Shown: in pieces, positions 17,870-27,108 of the stretch
How positions within the stretch are numbered: the first letter of the stretch is position 1
Layout of the letters: each line of letters begins with the position of its first letter
From: Vulcanimicrobiota bacterium
GTDB lineage: Bacteria; Vulcanimicrobiota; Vulcanimicrobiia; Vulcanimicrobiales; Vulcanimicrobiaceae
Reading direction: 5' to 3'
NCBI GenBank assembly: GCA_003161435.1
Contig: PMOS01000012.1
Coordinates: 248,001-312,000, forward strand
Length of the DNA: 64,000 nucleotides
Position numbers and translations under genes: made by a program
The notes under the pieces: generated by a model
What the model saw: the letters and a program-made list of their open reading frames with translations, nothing else
What the model was told of the DNA's origin: nothing
Databases searched by the model: none

Positions 17870-19515
17870 AAGGTCAGCGGCACCGCCGGCGGTTTGATCA
17901 TTCGCATCATCTCGCCGTACATCGCGTCGACCTTCTGCAGGACCGTGTTGCCGTCGTCGCTCGTCTCTTTCAAGAAGTCGCCGTTCTCTTTGTAGAGGAC
18001 GTTGAGTGTCCCCACGCCGTCGACGAGGACTTTCACGAGTTTGGAATTGCGGTCCCACGTCAGATGCATCGTGCCGGTCGTCTTCTCGGCCAGCGTCGAG
18101 ATGTGCCCGTTGTCGTCGTAGGTCACGCTGACCATGTGCCCGGACGAATCGGTTGCCTCGACGATATTGCCTTTCGCGTCGTACGCGAAACTGACCAGGG
18201 TGGTCTTGCCGTCCGCGGTCGTCGTCACGCTGGTGACTTTGCCGACCACGGGGTCGTAGGTGAGCTTGATCGTTTGTGCTGCGGTCTGCTTGAGGGTGAC
18301 GTGCCCGAAGTCATCGTAGGTGAACCGCGTCGTGACGCCGTTCTGAGTGATCGACAGGGGTTCGTGGTCCGAATTGTAGGTCGTGTCGGTGACGCTCCCG
18401 TTGAGCGATTGGACCATGCGAGCGTTGTACATGTCCCCCGATGCGTCGTGTCCGTAGTAGTATTCATACTTGTTGACGGCGATCTTCTTGTCCGTATCGG
18501 TCGTCGTGACTGTCACCGCGTACCGGTCCTCGACCGATTCGTCGTACTGATAGGATAGGGCCGTGCCATCGCGCTCGGCGATCTGCTTGACGGTCGCATA
18601 CTCCTCGAGCGGATAGTACGTAACCTTCAAGTCGGTGCCGTCCGCGTAGTGGATCCCCGTCAGGTAATACGGATACTGCGCGTCGTAGTGATAAAGATAG
18701 GTGTGGCCCTCGCTGTCCACCGACTTCGTCAAGTACGAACCCTTGTACTCATAGCGCGCGATCTGCGTTCCCGAGGCGATGCTCTCGACGTGTCCCTGGT
18801 CGTTGAACGTGAAGACGAAGCGATGACCTCCGCTGTCTTCCATCGTGGAGAGCAGGCCCTTCGCGTTGTAGCGGAGCGCGATGAAATTATGATTCGCGTC
18901 CCAGACGCGCACGAGCTTGCCCTTGAAGTTGAATTCCTCGAAGGTACCGCTGTCGGTGGAACGCTGGTACCCTTCGGGCACGGAGGAGAGCTCCTCACTT
19001 CCGAAGCGGCGGCTGCGAAATTCCTGGCCGATCCCCAGGTACGGAGTCTTCACCAAGCCGAGCTTCCAAAATCGGTCGAACTCGGTTTGGTGATGATCGA
19101 CGACCCATGCGCGATACGCGTCTTTTTCCTTCGCGCTCGCGAACTGGCCCAGTTTCTCGGCTGCTGCCGTCAATTCGTCGCAGATCGCGTCGAGCGAGCG
19201 CGGCTTCGTGGTGACCGGTGCGAATCGGTTCGCGGCACCGCCGCCGTACTCGTGAACCACGATCGAACCGTCGTCCTCAAGCTGCAAATACTCTTCGAAT
19301 TGAAAACTCCAACGTTGGCCGAAGACACCGGCGAAGTCGGCCTTGGAATTGTAGACGCGGTCGATCTTCATCGCGAGGCCGCCCGGTGCCGAGACGTCCG
19401 TAAACTCCGAGTTGAAGTTTCCGTTGCTCAGGGTGACCACGGCCAGCGCCGGTAGGGCCGGCCATACGACGATTGCCGCTACGGCCAGGGCGACCCCCAG
19501 GAGCCGACCGATCAT
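17866..19515 (-). CDS. Secreted YD-repeat (RHS-like) protein
   Basis: 549 residues with a signal peptide at 1-26 (LLGVALAVAAIVVWPALPAL). The N-terminal part, containing FGQRWSFQFEEYLQL, resembles the domain that opens RHS/YD proteins. At least five YD-type repeats follow (YNAKGLLSTMED, FNDQGHVESI, YDDFGHVTLKQ, YDAKGNIVEAT, YDDNGHISTLAE). Such repeats build a beta-barrel shell. Unlike toxic RHS proteins it lacks a variable toxin tail after a core-ending motif and simply stops. It is the last gene of the TIR/nSTAND/WD40 operon, joined by ATGA to the WD40 gene. Whether it is a partner or a passenger is unknown. Confidence 0.8.
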   Translation of the reverse strand: MIGRLLGVALAVAAIVVWPALPALAVVTLSNGNFNSEFTDVSAPGGLAMKIDRVYNSKADFAGVFGQRWSFQFEEYLQLEDDGSIVVHEYGGGAANRFAPVTTKPRSLDAICDELTAAAEKLGQFASAKEKDAYRAWVVDHHQTEFDRFWKLGLVKTPYLGIGQEFRSRRFGSEELSSVPEGYQRSTDSGTFEEFNFKGKLVRVWDANHNFIALRYNAKGLLSTMEDSGGHRFVFTFNDQGHVESIASGTQIARYEYKGSYLTKSVDSEGHTYLYHYDAQYPYYLTGIHYADGTDLKVTYYPLEEYATVKQIAERDGTALSYQYDESVEDRYAVTVTTTDTDKKIAVNKYEYYYGHDASGDMYNARMVQSLNGSVTDTTYNSDHEPLSITQNGVTTRFTYDDFGHVTLKQTAAQTIKLTYDPVVGKVTSVTTTADGKTTLVSFAYDAKGNIVEATDSSGHMVSVTYDDNGHISTLAEKTTGTMHLTWDRNSKLVKVLVDGVGTLNVLYKENGDFLKETSDDGNTVLQKVDAMYGEMMRMIKPPAVPLTF

Positions 19516-22460
19516 CGCCCCGCCTTCGCGGCGGCCTCGAGCGTCTGCAACGCCTGGGTCAGGAGCAAGTCCGTGTTGTTGCCGCTGCGCACGCTCGCCG
19601 CGAGCACCGCGCGAGCGGTCTTTTTCGCCGTCGGCGGAGCGCCGCCGACACGCCATACGTACACGCCGCCGTTCGCCGCGCCGATGATGACGTCGCTCGC
19701 GTCGGGAGTGAACTGCGCGCTGCGCACCTGCGATCCCGGAACCGACACCGACGCCAACTGGCCCCCGCTGTCGCGATCCCACAACTTCGCCGTGCCGTCC
19801 GCCGAGGTCGTCAGGACCAACGCTGCGTCGCCCGGAGAGAACGCGATGGAGGTGATCTCACCCAGGCTCCCTTTGAGCGTCGCGTGGAGCCGCCGGTGCT
19901 CGACGTCCCAGACCTTGCCGAAATGGTCGTCGGCACCCGCCGACGCCAGCCAACGGTCGTCGCCCGAGAAGGACATCGCCGTGACGCGGCCTTCGCCGCC
20001 GGTGAACGTAAACGAATCCTTGCCGGCGTTCTGCAACCCGACTTGTCCGTTCGCCCACCCGAGAGCATAGAAGGGGTGGTCTTGGGATACCGCCGTGGCC
20101 GTTACATACGAGTTGTAGGCAGGCTTCGCGTTGGCGCGAAGCGCGTCGTACGATGTTTCACCCAACGATGTCAAGGTGAGCACGTGACGATCGGAGCTGA
20201 CCTCGATCGTGCGGATCTCGTTCTCCCAGTCCGGTTGCAGGAACAAGGTCGATTTGCCGTCGGGCGAGAGCAGTCGCCAGTGATCCTTCGTGCCGGCCTG
20301 GTTTCCTTGCGGGAACGTGCGCTCTGCGACGAGCAGGTCGTTGCCGACGAACGCCGCGTCGCTGAAATGTTTGTTGGCGGCACTCGGCGCGACCGTCTCG
20401 AGCAGGGAACCGTTGATGTTCCAGACTTTGACCGCCGTGCCGCCGGCAGTGATGATGCGCGTGCCGTCCGCGTTGAAGTGCGCCGCGCTGACCCAGGCGA
20501 CGCCCGGCGCATGCGCGAGCGTGCGGATTCGCGTCAGCGTGTCACCCACGTGCCACAGCGTCGCCGTGCCGTCGCGACTGGCGGTTAGGACGAGCTTGCC
20601 GTTGCGATCGATCGAGATCGCATCGATCGCACCCGTTTGGGCTGCATCGGCGCGAACGAGCAGGATCGGCGGGTGCCAGAGCGCCACGCGGCCATCAGAC
20701 CCACCGGTGACGAGGGTGTCGCCGCTAGCGTCGAACGCAGCGGCGACAGCCCGCCCGTCGCGTGCAAAGCCCGCGACGGGTGCGCCCGCCGCGGTCCACA
20801 GGCGAACCATGCCGTCCGCGTACGTCGTCGCGATCCAGTTGCCGTCCGGACTGAACAACGCGCTCTGGACCGCGGCGACGTTCGCTGTAACGTCGCTCGC
20901 CGTCGGGGGCGCGAGGGACTTGGACCTACCCGAGGCGACATCGATCAGCAACGCGGATCCCGTGTCGCTGGCCGTGAGCAGGCGCGCGCCCGTCGCGTCG
21001 AAGCTCACCGCATTGATCGTTCCGGAGTCGTCGTGGCGCAGACCCAGTTGCTTCTTCGCCGCGAGATCGTAGATGAGGACGCTGCCGCCGATGGTGCCGG
21101 CAGCGATGCGACCCCCGCCGGCCGCGATCGCGACGTGCAGTACCGCGCTATTCGGCGCGACGGGCAGGCTCTCGACGACGCTGCCGCTGCGCGCGTCGAG
21201 CACGCGCACGACACCATCGCTGGCACCGATCACGATCAGCTTGTCGTCGGGCGTAAAACGCGCATCGTACACGGTGGGGGCGCCGCCGCTGAAGTCGCCG
21301 ACCAGCTCGCCGCTCGACGTCGCCCACACACGGACTTTGCCGTCGCTCCCGGCGGTCAAAACGCGCGAACCGTCGTGGCTGAAGACGACCGAGTTGATCC
21401 GGCGCGTGTGCCCTTTGAGCTCGATCGGCGGGTGTGCCGAAGCCGGCGTGATCCCGGCGAGATCGCGAATCTTAGCCGAACCGTCCGCGCCCGCGGTCAC
21501 CAGATGACGTCCGGCTGGGTCGAAGGCGAGCGCCGTTATGACTTCCTGGTCGTCGAACCGGTGAAGCAAGTGTCCTGAGGTATCCCACAGCGCGGATCCG
21601 TCATCGCCCGCCGTTGCGATCCGGTGCTGATCGACCGGGTTGAACGCGAGCGCGCTGATCGCACCGTCCTCGGCGGCGAACGCGCCGGCGCGGATCTTGA
21701 GCTTGTCGAGCGCTTGTCGAAGAATCAGCGCGAGCGCCGGGTTCTTGGGATCTTGCGTGTAGGCCGCGGCCAGCAGCACGGAGGCGTTGTCGTCGTCTCC
21801 GCTGAGCAGCGCCTCCCGGCCCGACTGCATGAAGACCGCGGACCGCTGCTGCTCGGCGACGTGGCGTTGTGCGTTCGCGATCGTTTCCTGCGCCGCGGCC
21901 GCGGCACTCTCGCGCACCGCTTCGCCGCGTTCGCGCACGGCTACCGCGCCTTGGACTTGCGCCGCCACGCGCTCGGTGTCGGCGGAGTGCTTCTGCTTCT
22001 CGGCTTCGGTCCGTTGTTTGAGCGCCTCGGCGCGCTGCGCCAGCGCGATCTTTTCGGCGTGCGTCGCGTTCTCGCCGGCGGCGGCCGCCTTTTCGCGCTG
22101 GATCTCGGCCTGCGTCCGCTGCCCTTCCGCGACGACCTTGGCATCGGCTGCGGCCTGTTCCGCGACGCGCGCGGCATTGGCCTCGACCTCGGCGCGGTGC
22201 GCGGAGAGCCAGCCGTATACGCCCAGGCCGATTGCGATCACCGCGATCCATGCCCACGCCAGCGCGGCGAGCTTCGTGCGATGCATCAGGCGCTGCGCCG
22301 CTTCGGCCCGCATGTGCTGGACCTGCGCCTGGTGCTCGAGTCGCTCGCGTTCCGCGGCGGCCGCGGCTTCGACGCTTCGCCGCTCGGCTTCGCGCTCGCG
22401 CTCGCGCGCGTCGATGCCGGCGTCGAGAAAGGACATCGCGCGCTCGAAGGTTTCCTTCAT
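19512..22460 (-). CDS. Membrane-anchored coiled-coil WD40 repeat protein
   Basis: 982 residues from ATG 22460. Residues 1-60 are a charged helix opening FERAMSFLDAG. A transmembrane helix lies at about 65-85 (LAWAWIAVIAIGLGVYGWLS). Residues about 90-210 are a long Ala/Glu/Arg coiled coil. From about 270 to the end there are many WD40 blades (ALAFDPAGRHLVTAGADGSA and similar), enough for two propellers. In most relatives this region is the C-terminal half of one nSTAND1-WD40 polypeptide. Here it is a separate gene starting with an ATGA overlap at the nSTAND stop. It is likely the sensor/recognition part of the TIR-nSTAND module. Confidence 0.85.
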   Translation of the reverse strand: MKETFERAMSFLDAGIDAREREREAERRSVEAAAAAERERLEHQAQVQHMRAEAAQRLMHRTKLAALAWAWIAVIAIGLGVYGWLSAHRAEVEANAARVAEQAAADAKVVAEGQRTQAEIQREKAAAAGENATHAEKIALAQRAEALKQRTEAEKQKHSADTERVAAQVQGAVAVRERGEAVRESAAAAAQETIANAQRHVAEQQRSAVFMQSGREALLSGDDDNASVLLAAAYTQDPKNPALALILRQALDKLKIRAGAFAAEDGAISALAFNPVDQHRIATAGDDGSALWDTSGHLLHRFDDQEVITALAFDPAGRHLVTAGADGSAKIRDLAGITPASAHPPIELKGHTRRINSVVFSHDGSRVLTAGSDGKVRVWATSSGELVGDFSGGAPTVYDARFTPDDKLIVIGASDGVVRVLDARSGSVVESLPVAPNSAVLHVAIAAGGGRIAAGTIGGSVLIYDLAAKKQLGLRHDDSGTINAVSFDATGARLLTASDTGSALLIDVASGRSKSLAPPTASDVTANVAAVQSALFSPDGNWIATTYADGMVRLWTAAGAPVAGFARDGRAVAAAFDASGDTLVTGGSDGRVALWHPPILLVRADAAQTGAIDAISIDRNGKLVLTASRDGTATLWHVGDTLTRIRTLAHAPGVAWVSAAHFNADGTRIITAGGTAVKVWNINGSLLETVAPSAANKHFSDAAFVGNDLLVAERTFPQGNQAGTKDHWRLLSPDGKSTLFLQPDWENEIRTIEVSSDRHVLTLTSLGETSYDALRANAKPAYNSYVTATAVSQDHPFYALGWANGQVGLQNAGKDSFTFTGGEGRVTAMSFSGDDRWLASAGADDHFGKVWDVEHRRLHATLKGSLGEITSIAFSPGDAALVLTTSADGTAKLWDRDSGGQLASVSVPGSQVRSAQFTPDASDVIIGAANGGVYVWRVGGAPPTAKKTARAVLAASVRSGNNTDLLLTQALQTLEAAAKAGR

Positions 22461-23812
22461 GCGTAGCGCTCCGCCCAGGCGGCGGTGGGCGTGGCCTTTG
22501 CGCGCCAGTCTTCCGCGATCGCCAGATCGGGATCGCGCCACAGGGCCGCGTGTCCTTCGGCGTGCAAGTTGGCGGCCAGCGCGACGCGGCGATAGATCTG
22601 CGCCGAGCGTGCCTCTTCTTTCACCCACTCGTCGAGCCGTGCCCAGACCCGCATCAGGCTCTCGTGCGAGATGTCGACGACCGTATGATCCTTGAGCTCC
22701 ACGCTGACCGGCGGCATGAGGAACGAACGGCCGGGCGCGCGGAACGCCTCGACGACGCGCCGCAGATCCTCGTCGTTCGCACCGGTGATAGCCCGCAGCT
22801 CTTCCAGCTCGACCGCACGCCGGATCCCGCGATTGTCGCTGCCGAGCTCGGTGATCGCGGAGAAGACGCGCCGCGCCGCGTCGTGCAAGTCCTCGGGGAT
22901 CTCCGCGTAGATGCTCTCCGCGTGCTGATCGAGTGCTTTGCCCAGACCCCCCGTCGCTTCGTAGTGGCGAATATCGAGCGGCTCTTTCGGTTTGTGATCG
23001 CTCTCCCAGACCTCCCAGGTCCGCATCAGCGCGTGCTGCAGCACCGGCAGCTGATCGGGATCGTCGCCGACGTCGTTGAGCAGCCGGTTGACCAGCCGCG
23101 GCGAGATCGCGCCTTCGGCGACCATCACCGGACCGGTGATCGCGCGGTCGAGCTGTTCGCGGGTCATGCGCGGAATCAAGAACAGCCCGTCGTTGATGCG
23201 CTCGGGAAGGTCGCGGAACTTGGCGCAGTCGCCCAAGAAGTCGGAGCGCATGGTGAGCACGACGTACAGCGGCAAGTCCGCATAGGCCGTCGCTTCGAGC
23301 AGCAGCTTGACGAACGCCGCCGCGCCGTTGACGTCGAGCTGCGCGAAGCGGAACAGCTCTTCGAACTGGTCGACGACGACGAGCAGGTTCTCGTTGGGCG
23401 CGAGCCGCGCTTGCCGCGCGATCTCGACCAGACCGAGTCCGCCGCGCTCGAGAATCGCGTGCGCTAGGTCGATGCGAAGGTCGGGATCGCCTTCGTCGCC
23501 GAGCACGCCGCCTTTTTCGAGCTCGAGCGCGAGGTTGCCGATCGGATCGTTCCCCGGCCGCATCGCGACGATCCGCCAGCGCGAGCCGGCGCCCGACATC
23601 GTGCCGACGCGCAGCGCCGGAAACAGGCCCGCGCGAACGAGCGACGACTTACCACTGCCCGACGTCCCGACGACGGCGACGAACCGGCGCCTTCGCAGCC
23701 GCCCGAGCAGCTCGTCGACCTGCGCCTCGCGCCCGAAGAAGAGGTGGCCTTCCTCGTCTTCGAACGGCCGCAGCCCCGGGAACGGGTTCTCCGCGACGTA
23801 GTCGTCGATCAT
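22457..23812 (-). CDS. nSTAND1-type NTPase
   Basis: 451 residues. It opens with NPFPGLRPFEDEEGHLFFGR, the usual start of nSTAND1 proteins. Walker A is GTSGSGKSS at 49-57 and Walker B is LLVVVDQFEELFR at 143-155; winged-helix-like sequence follows. STAND ATPases oligomerise on ligand recognition and activate a fused or partner effector. Here the expected C-terminal WD40 portion is encoded by the next gene, and the TIR protein is encoded by the previous gene, each with an ATGA overlap. Confidence 0.9.
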   Translation of the reverse strand: MIDDYVAENPFPGLRPFEDEEGHLFFGREAQVDELLGRLRRRRFVAVVGTSGSGKSSLVRAGLFPALRVGTMSGAGSRWRIVAMRPGNDPIGNLALELEKGGVLGDEGDPDLRIDLAHAILERGGLGLVEIARQARLAPNENLLVVVDQFEELFRFAQLDVNGAAAFVKLLLEATAYADLPLYVVLTMRSDFLGDCAKFRDLPERINDGLFLIPRMTREQLDRAITGPVMVAEGAISPRLVNRLLNDVGDDPDQLPVLQHALMRTWEVWESDHKPKEPLDIRHYEATGGLGKALDQHAESIYAEIPEDLHDAARRVFSAITELGSDNRGIRRAVELEELRAITGANDEDLRRVVEAFRAPGRSFLMPPVSVELKDHTVVDISHESLMRVWARLDEWVKEEARSAQIYRRVALAANLHAEGHAALWRDPDLAIAEDWRAKATPTAAWAERYA

Positions 23813-25305
23813 ACCGCCGTCGCCTGCGCTTGTTGGATCGTGGTGAGGAACGGCCCTAGCGCGTCGGCCGAGAACGCGCCATACATCTCCATCTTCACGA
23901 CGGAATGGCTGCGAAAGCGGTCCTTGTCGGTGGTCTGCGGATCGGCGACGACGACGCCGCGCGCGAGGAACGGCCGCGCTCGGCCGTAGGCGAACGCCTT
24001 TTGCAGGTCGAGCACACGCTGGCGCAGCCAGTCGGCCGGCGCGGCGCCGCAGAACACCAGCACGGCGTCACACTCGACCAGACAGCTCTCGTCGTTCTTG
24101 CGAATCTGCGCCTCGTCGCCCGAGAAGATCGGCTGCAACACCTCGTAGCCGTTCTCGAACAGCCAGTCGTCGAGCGGCTTGACGGCGTCGGAATCCGACG
24201 AATCGAAGACGAGGTACACCGTCACCGCGGCGGCCTCGGCAGCGGAACCGATCTTGACGGGCTCGGGCGCAGCGGCGCGCGGCGCCTCGAGCGCTTGCTG
24301 AACGCTGGTCTTGAGCGTCTCGAACGGCGTTTCGAGGAGCGTCGCTTCATCGCGCAACCGGGCGATGAACTCTTCTTGGAGCGGCTCGTCGGCGGTGATC
24401 CCCGGCGGCGACCACGCAAAGCGCTTCAGCTGCGGCTTCTTCTGTTCGGTGCGGCGCGCGATCTCGTCGCCGGCGATGTCGTATTGGAGCGCGACGACGG
24501 ACTTGTGCTGGCGCTCGGGAACGGAGCCGTACGACGATCCGACGCAGTGGACGCTCACGTCGGCCTTGCCCACGTCGGTCGCGACGTTCTGCGCGTAGTC
24601 CGGCCCGTACGCGTAACGGCCCTGCGGCAACACGGTGTGGCCGTACTGCTGCAGCGCACGGCGGAGCCGCTCGGCGTCCTCGGCGAGATCGGACGTCGTC
24701 TCCGCCAAGTACACCACGCGTCCGGACGGCGCGACGGGATCCGGTCGCGCACCTTCTTCGTCACCCAGCAGCGAGAGCATGTTGCGTATGTCGTACGCGA
24801 GCTCGTTGACGCGCCGCACGAACTCGCGGTGGTCGGGCGGCTCGGCATCGACCTCGCACGGCACCCCGCGCTTGTCCATCTGGTAGAACTCGTGACCGAG
24901 CACGTCGGAGAGATCGACGGTGGCCTGCTTTTCGAGCGCCAGCTCGACCGGCAACTTGACGACCTTGATGATGCGCGACTTCGTGTCGAGCTCCGCGGTG
25001 CTGTGTTCGGGCACCGACGTGCGCGCGAAGAGCTCCAGTTCGGCGTTGCACCAGCTCGAGCGCAGGTAGCCCGGCGAGACGATCGAGATCAAGACTTTGC
25101 TGTCGCGCACCTCGCTCTCGATCTTGGGCGTGAGACGATCGCTCCCGCGCATCACCGCACTATCGTAGAACACGGCGCTCTCGCGGCCGAGCAGTTGGGT
25201 GAGCCGCACTTGGATCGCGCGATGGAAGCGGTCCACCCAACCCAGCTCCTCGTCCGTGAGCGAGAGGTTGTCCTTGTGCGTGTAGCTGATGAAGATGTCT
25301 CTCAA
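23809..25305 (-). CDS. TIR-domain protein with additional TIR-like modules
   Basis: 498 residues. The N-terminal TIR domain (about 1-130) has DIFISYTHKD, FYDSAVMRGSDRL and SSWCNAELELF, whose glutamate (E89) is at the NADase catalytic position. Residues about 190-300 (VVYLAETTSDLAEDAERLR onward) resemble the DUF4062/TIR-like fold, and about 345-498 a third flavodoxin-like domain with VTVYLVFDSSDSD. I infer an NAD+-consuming effector or adaptor triggered by the downstream nSTAND-WD40 pair. First gene of the four-gene operon; about 170 bp upstream are free for a promoter. Confidence 0.85.
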   Translation of the reverse strand: MRDIFISYTHKDNLSLTDEELGWVDRFHRAIQVRLTQLLGRESAVFYDSAVMRGSDRLTPKIESEVRDSKVLISIVSPGYLRSSWCNAELELFARTSVPEHSTAELDTKSRIIKVVKLPVELALEKQATVDLSDVLGHEFYQMDKRGVPCEVDAEPPDHREFVRRVNELAYDIRNMLSLLGDEEGARPDPVAPSGRVVYLAETTSDLAEDAERLRRALQQYGHTVLPQGRYAYGPDYAQNVATDVGKADVSVHCVGSSYGSVPERQHKSVVALQYDIAGDEIARRTEQKKPQLKRFAWSPPGITADEPLQEEFIARLRDEATLLETPFETLKTSVQQALEAPRAAAPEPVKIGSAAEAAAVTVYLVFDSSDSDAVKPLDDWLFENGYEVLQPIFSGDEAQIRKNDESCLVECDAVLVFCGAAPADWLRQRVLDLQKAFAYGRARPFLARGVVVADPQTTDKDRFRSHSVVKMEMYGAFSADALGPFLTTIQQAQATAV

Positions 25306-25477
25306 CGGTCCGCCTGAAAAGCCGACGCGATGACGTCACGAGCGAACGTCACCCCGAAATCGAAAGAGACCCCGTCTGACGAGGTGTGGTAACGCGCGAT
25401 GGGTTCACCTGTGTTCCGTACGCGTCCACGGGAGCCCCTGCCGCCGAACAGCCCGCAGCCGGCGGCGGAGACGCCGG

Positions 25478-26581
25478 CTAGGACCCGCCGGACGCGGCGG
25501 GCGCCTGACGCACGCGGATCGTCTGCGGTTCGTCCGAGTCGTCGACGGTGAGTCCGAACCAACGCTCGAACTGCGCTGCAGAGGCGGCGTAGATACCCAG
25601 CAGCACGGTGCTCGTCCCTGCGACGACGAGCGCCCATCCGACGTGGGGACCGATCAGCCCGTCGTAGAGCCCGTGGAACGTCGCCGGAATGAGGATCGCC
25701 AAGAAGATCAGGCCGGCGCGCGCGGACGGAATGCGCGCGGCGAACCAGATGAGGAACGCCGCGATCCCGGTCCACATCGCATGGAAGAACGGCAACGAGC
25801 TCAACCGCAGCAGGATCTCGAACAGGTACACCGCGACGTTCTGATCCTTCGTGTACTCGGCCGCGTACGGGCCGAGGACGTAGCTGACGCCCTCTTGGAT
25901 GCCGAACCCCAAGCCCGACAGCATGCCGTAGAACATGAACGCCCGCAGCGCGGGCAGTTGCTTGGCCCAGCGCCAAATGGCGAGCAGCACCAGCGCCTTG
26001 GTGAGCTCCTCGGGAAACCCGATGAACAGGATCGACGACGGAATCGAGATGAGCAGGCTCGTGGCGTTGATGAACGGATCGCGAAGCGCTTCGAGGTTGA
26101 GCGAGAGTGAGATCAGCAGCAAGGACATCCCGACGATCGTGGTGCCGAAGTACGTCAGCAGGCTCAGCCGCCAGCTGAGGCCGGCTGCGCGAAAAGCGGA
26201 CGCGAAGAACAGCGCCCAGATCGCCGAGAAATAGAACGCGATCGCCTTGAAGCCGTCGGCCGAGTCGTTGATGCGTCCGATGATCGCGACCAGCGCCAGC
26301 GGATACAGGCCCATCACCGCGGTCAGCGCGATCCACCGCCAGCGGTTCGCGGGGATGGCGTTCAAGTGCCCGAACGGTGCGAACAGGATCGGTAGGAGCT
26401 GGCGAATTTCGTGGGGGGCGCGCCGATACAGCGCCGAGCGGCCGCGTCCCAGATAGATGCCGGCCTGCCAATCGCCGGGCGGCGACGCCAAGTCGCACCC
26501 GCAGTCTCCGCAGAACTTGCCGCCCTCGGTCGCCGCGCATCCGCACGACCAGCAGACCGTTACCGTCGCCGTTGCGGTCAT
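25478..26581 (-). CDS. PrsW family intramembrane metalloprotease with N-terminal zinc ribbon
   Basis: 367 residues from ATG 26581. A zinc ribbon at 10-29 (CWSCGC...CGDCGC) precedes eight or so membrane helices. The PrsW motifs are FIGFPEELTKALVLL (metal-binding EExxK), FFHAMWTG and FHGLYDG with the expected histidines. PrsW cleaves membrane proteins such as the anti-sigma factor RsiW in Bacillus. ATGA overlap with the upstream zinc-ribbon membrane protein. It ends 173 bp before the TIR gene, so a functional link to that operon is possible but unproven. The longer frame 25302-26546 on this strand is a shadow. Confidence 0.88.
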   Translation of the reverse strand: MTATATVTVCWSCGCAATEGGKFCGDCGCDLASPPGDWQAGIYLGRGRSALYRRAPHEIRQLLPILFAPFGHLNAIPANRWRWIALTAVMGLYPLALVAIIGRINDSADGFKAIAFYFSAIWALFFASAFRAAGLSWRLSLLTYFGTTIVGMSLLLISLSLNLEALRDPFINATSLLISIPSSILFIGFPEELTKALVLLAIWRWAKQLPALRAFMFYGMLSGLGFGIQEGVSYVLGPYAAEYTKDQNVAVYLFEILLRLSSLPFFHAMWTGIAAFLIWFAARIPSARAGLIFLAILIPATFHGLYDGLIGPHVGWALVVAGTSTVLLGIYAASAAQFERWFGLTVDDSDEPQTIRVRQAPAASGGS

Positions 26582-27048
26582 TGCGCGCCCGCTTTCGTCG
26601 TTGCGCTCAGCAGCGCGAAGACGTAGACCAGCAGAAAGATCAGCGAGAACGGAAAGGTGATCCAGCCGGCGACCCCCCATGCGCGCTCGACGTTGTGAAA
26701 CTCGGTGACGTCGCGGTAGCGGCGGTGCTGCAGCGCGATGCGGTTCCCGTTGGTGAGAAGGTACAGCATGATCCCGATCGAGATCGGCGGTAGCGGGAGA
26801 AATGCCAGCCAGTACAGCGTTCCGAGCACCGGCGCACCGTGCTTATACGTCCAGAATCCCGGCAGCAGCGCCGCACCCCAGTTGAGCCGGCGCTCCAGCG
26901 CGCGCACTTCGGCGGAGGGCTGCACCAGCGGTAGCGTGAGGCCGGCGGGGTCCGCGCCACATGCGACGCAGAAGTGCGTCGCTCGCGGCGCCCCACAATG
27001 CTTGCAGAGAGGCACCGCTGTTCCAAGAGCAGCGTTGGCGGTGGTCAT
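26578..27048 (-). CDS. Small zinc-ribbon membrane protein
   Basis: 156 residues. Two Cys pairs near the N-terminus (CKHCGAP...CVACGAD) form a zinc ribbon like that of the adjacent PrsW protein. After a linker there are two to three membrane segments (GTLYWLAFLPLPPISIGIMLYL and a C-terminal FPFSLIFLLVYVFALL). Function is unknown. Its stop overlaps the PrsW start, and the shared zinc-ribbon design suggests the two work together. Divergent from the hydrolase gene at 27109, with 60 bp between starts. Confidence 0.7.
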   Translation of the reverse strand: MTTANAALGTAVPLCKHCGAPRATHFCVACGADPAGLTLPLVQPSAEVRALERRLNWGAALLPGFWTYKHGAPVLGTLYWLAFLPLPPISIGIMLYLLTNGNRIALQHRRYRDVTEFHNVERAWGVAGWITFPFSLIFLLVYVFALLSATTKAGAQ

Positions 27049-27108
27049 GCGACTCTCGCTTGCGCTACCGCTGAAGGCAGTTCCTATGGGCCGTACGAAC
27101 CCCGCCGC

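Noticed and set aside
17866-19515. YD-repeat protein as a polymorphic RHS toxin
   Set aside because: There is no conserved core-ending motif, no C-terminal toxin domain and no adjacent immunity gene.
19473-20588. Large plus-strand frames antisense to the WD40 and recG genes
   Set aside because: High-GC third-position bias creates long antisense frames; these are rich in Arg/Asp/His and have no domains.
25302-26546. 414-codon open frame on the minus strand
   Set aside because: It overlaps PrsW in another frame, is Arg-rich and lacks any domain; the PrsW frame has clear motifs and membrane helices.
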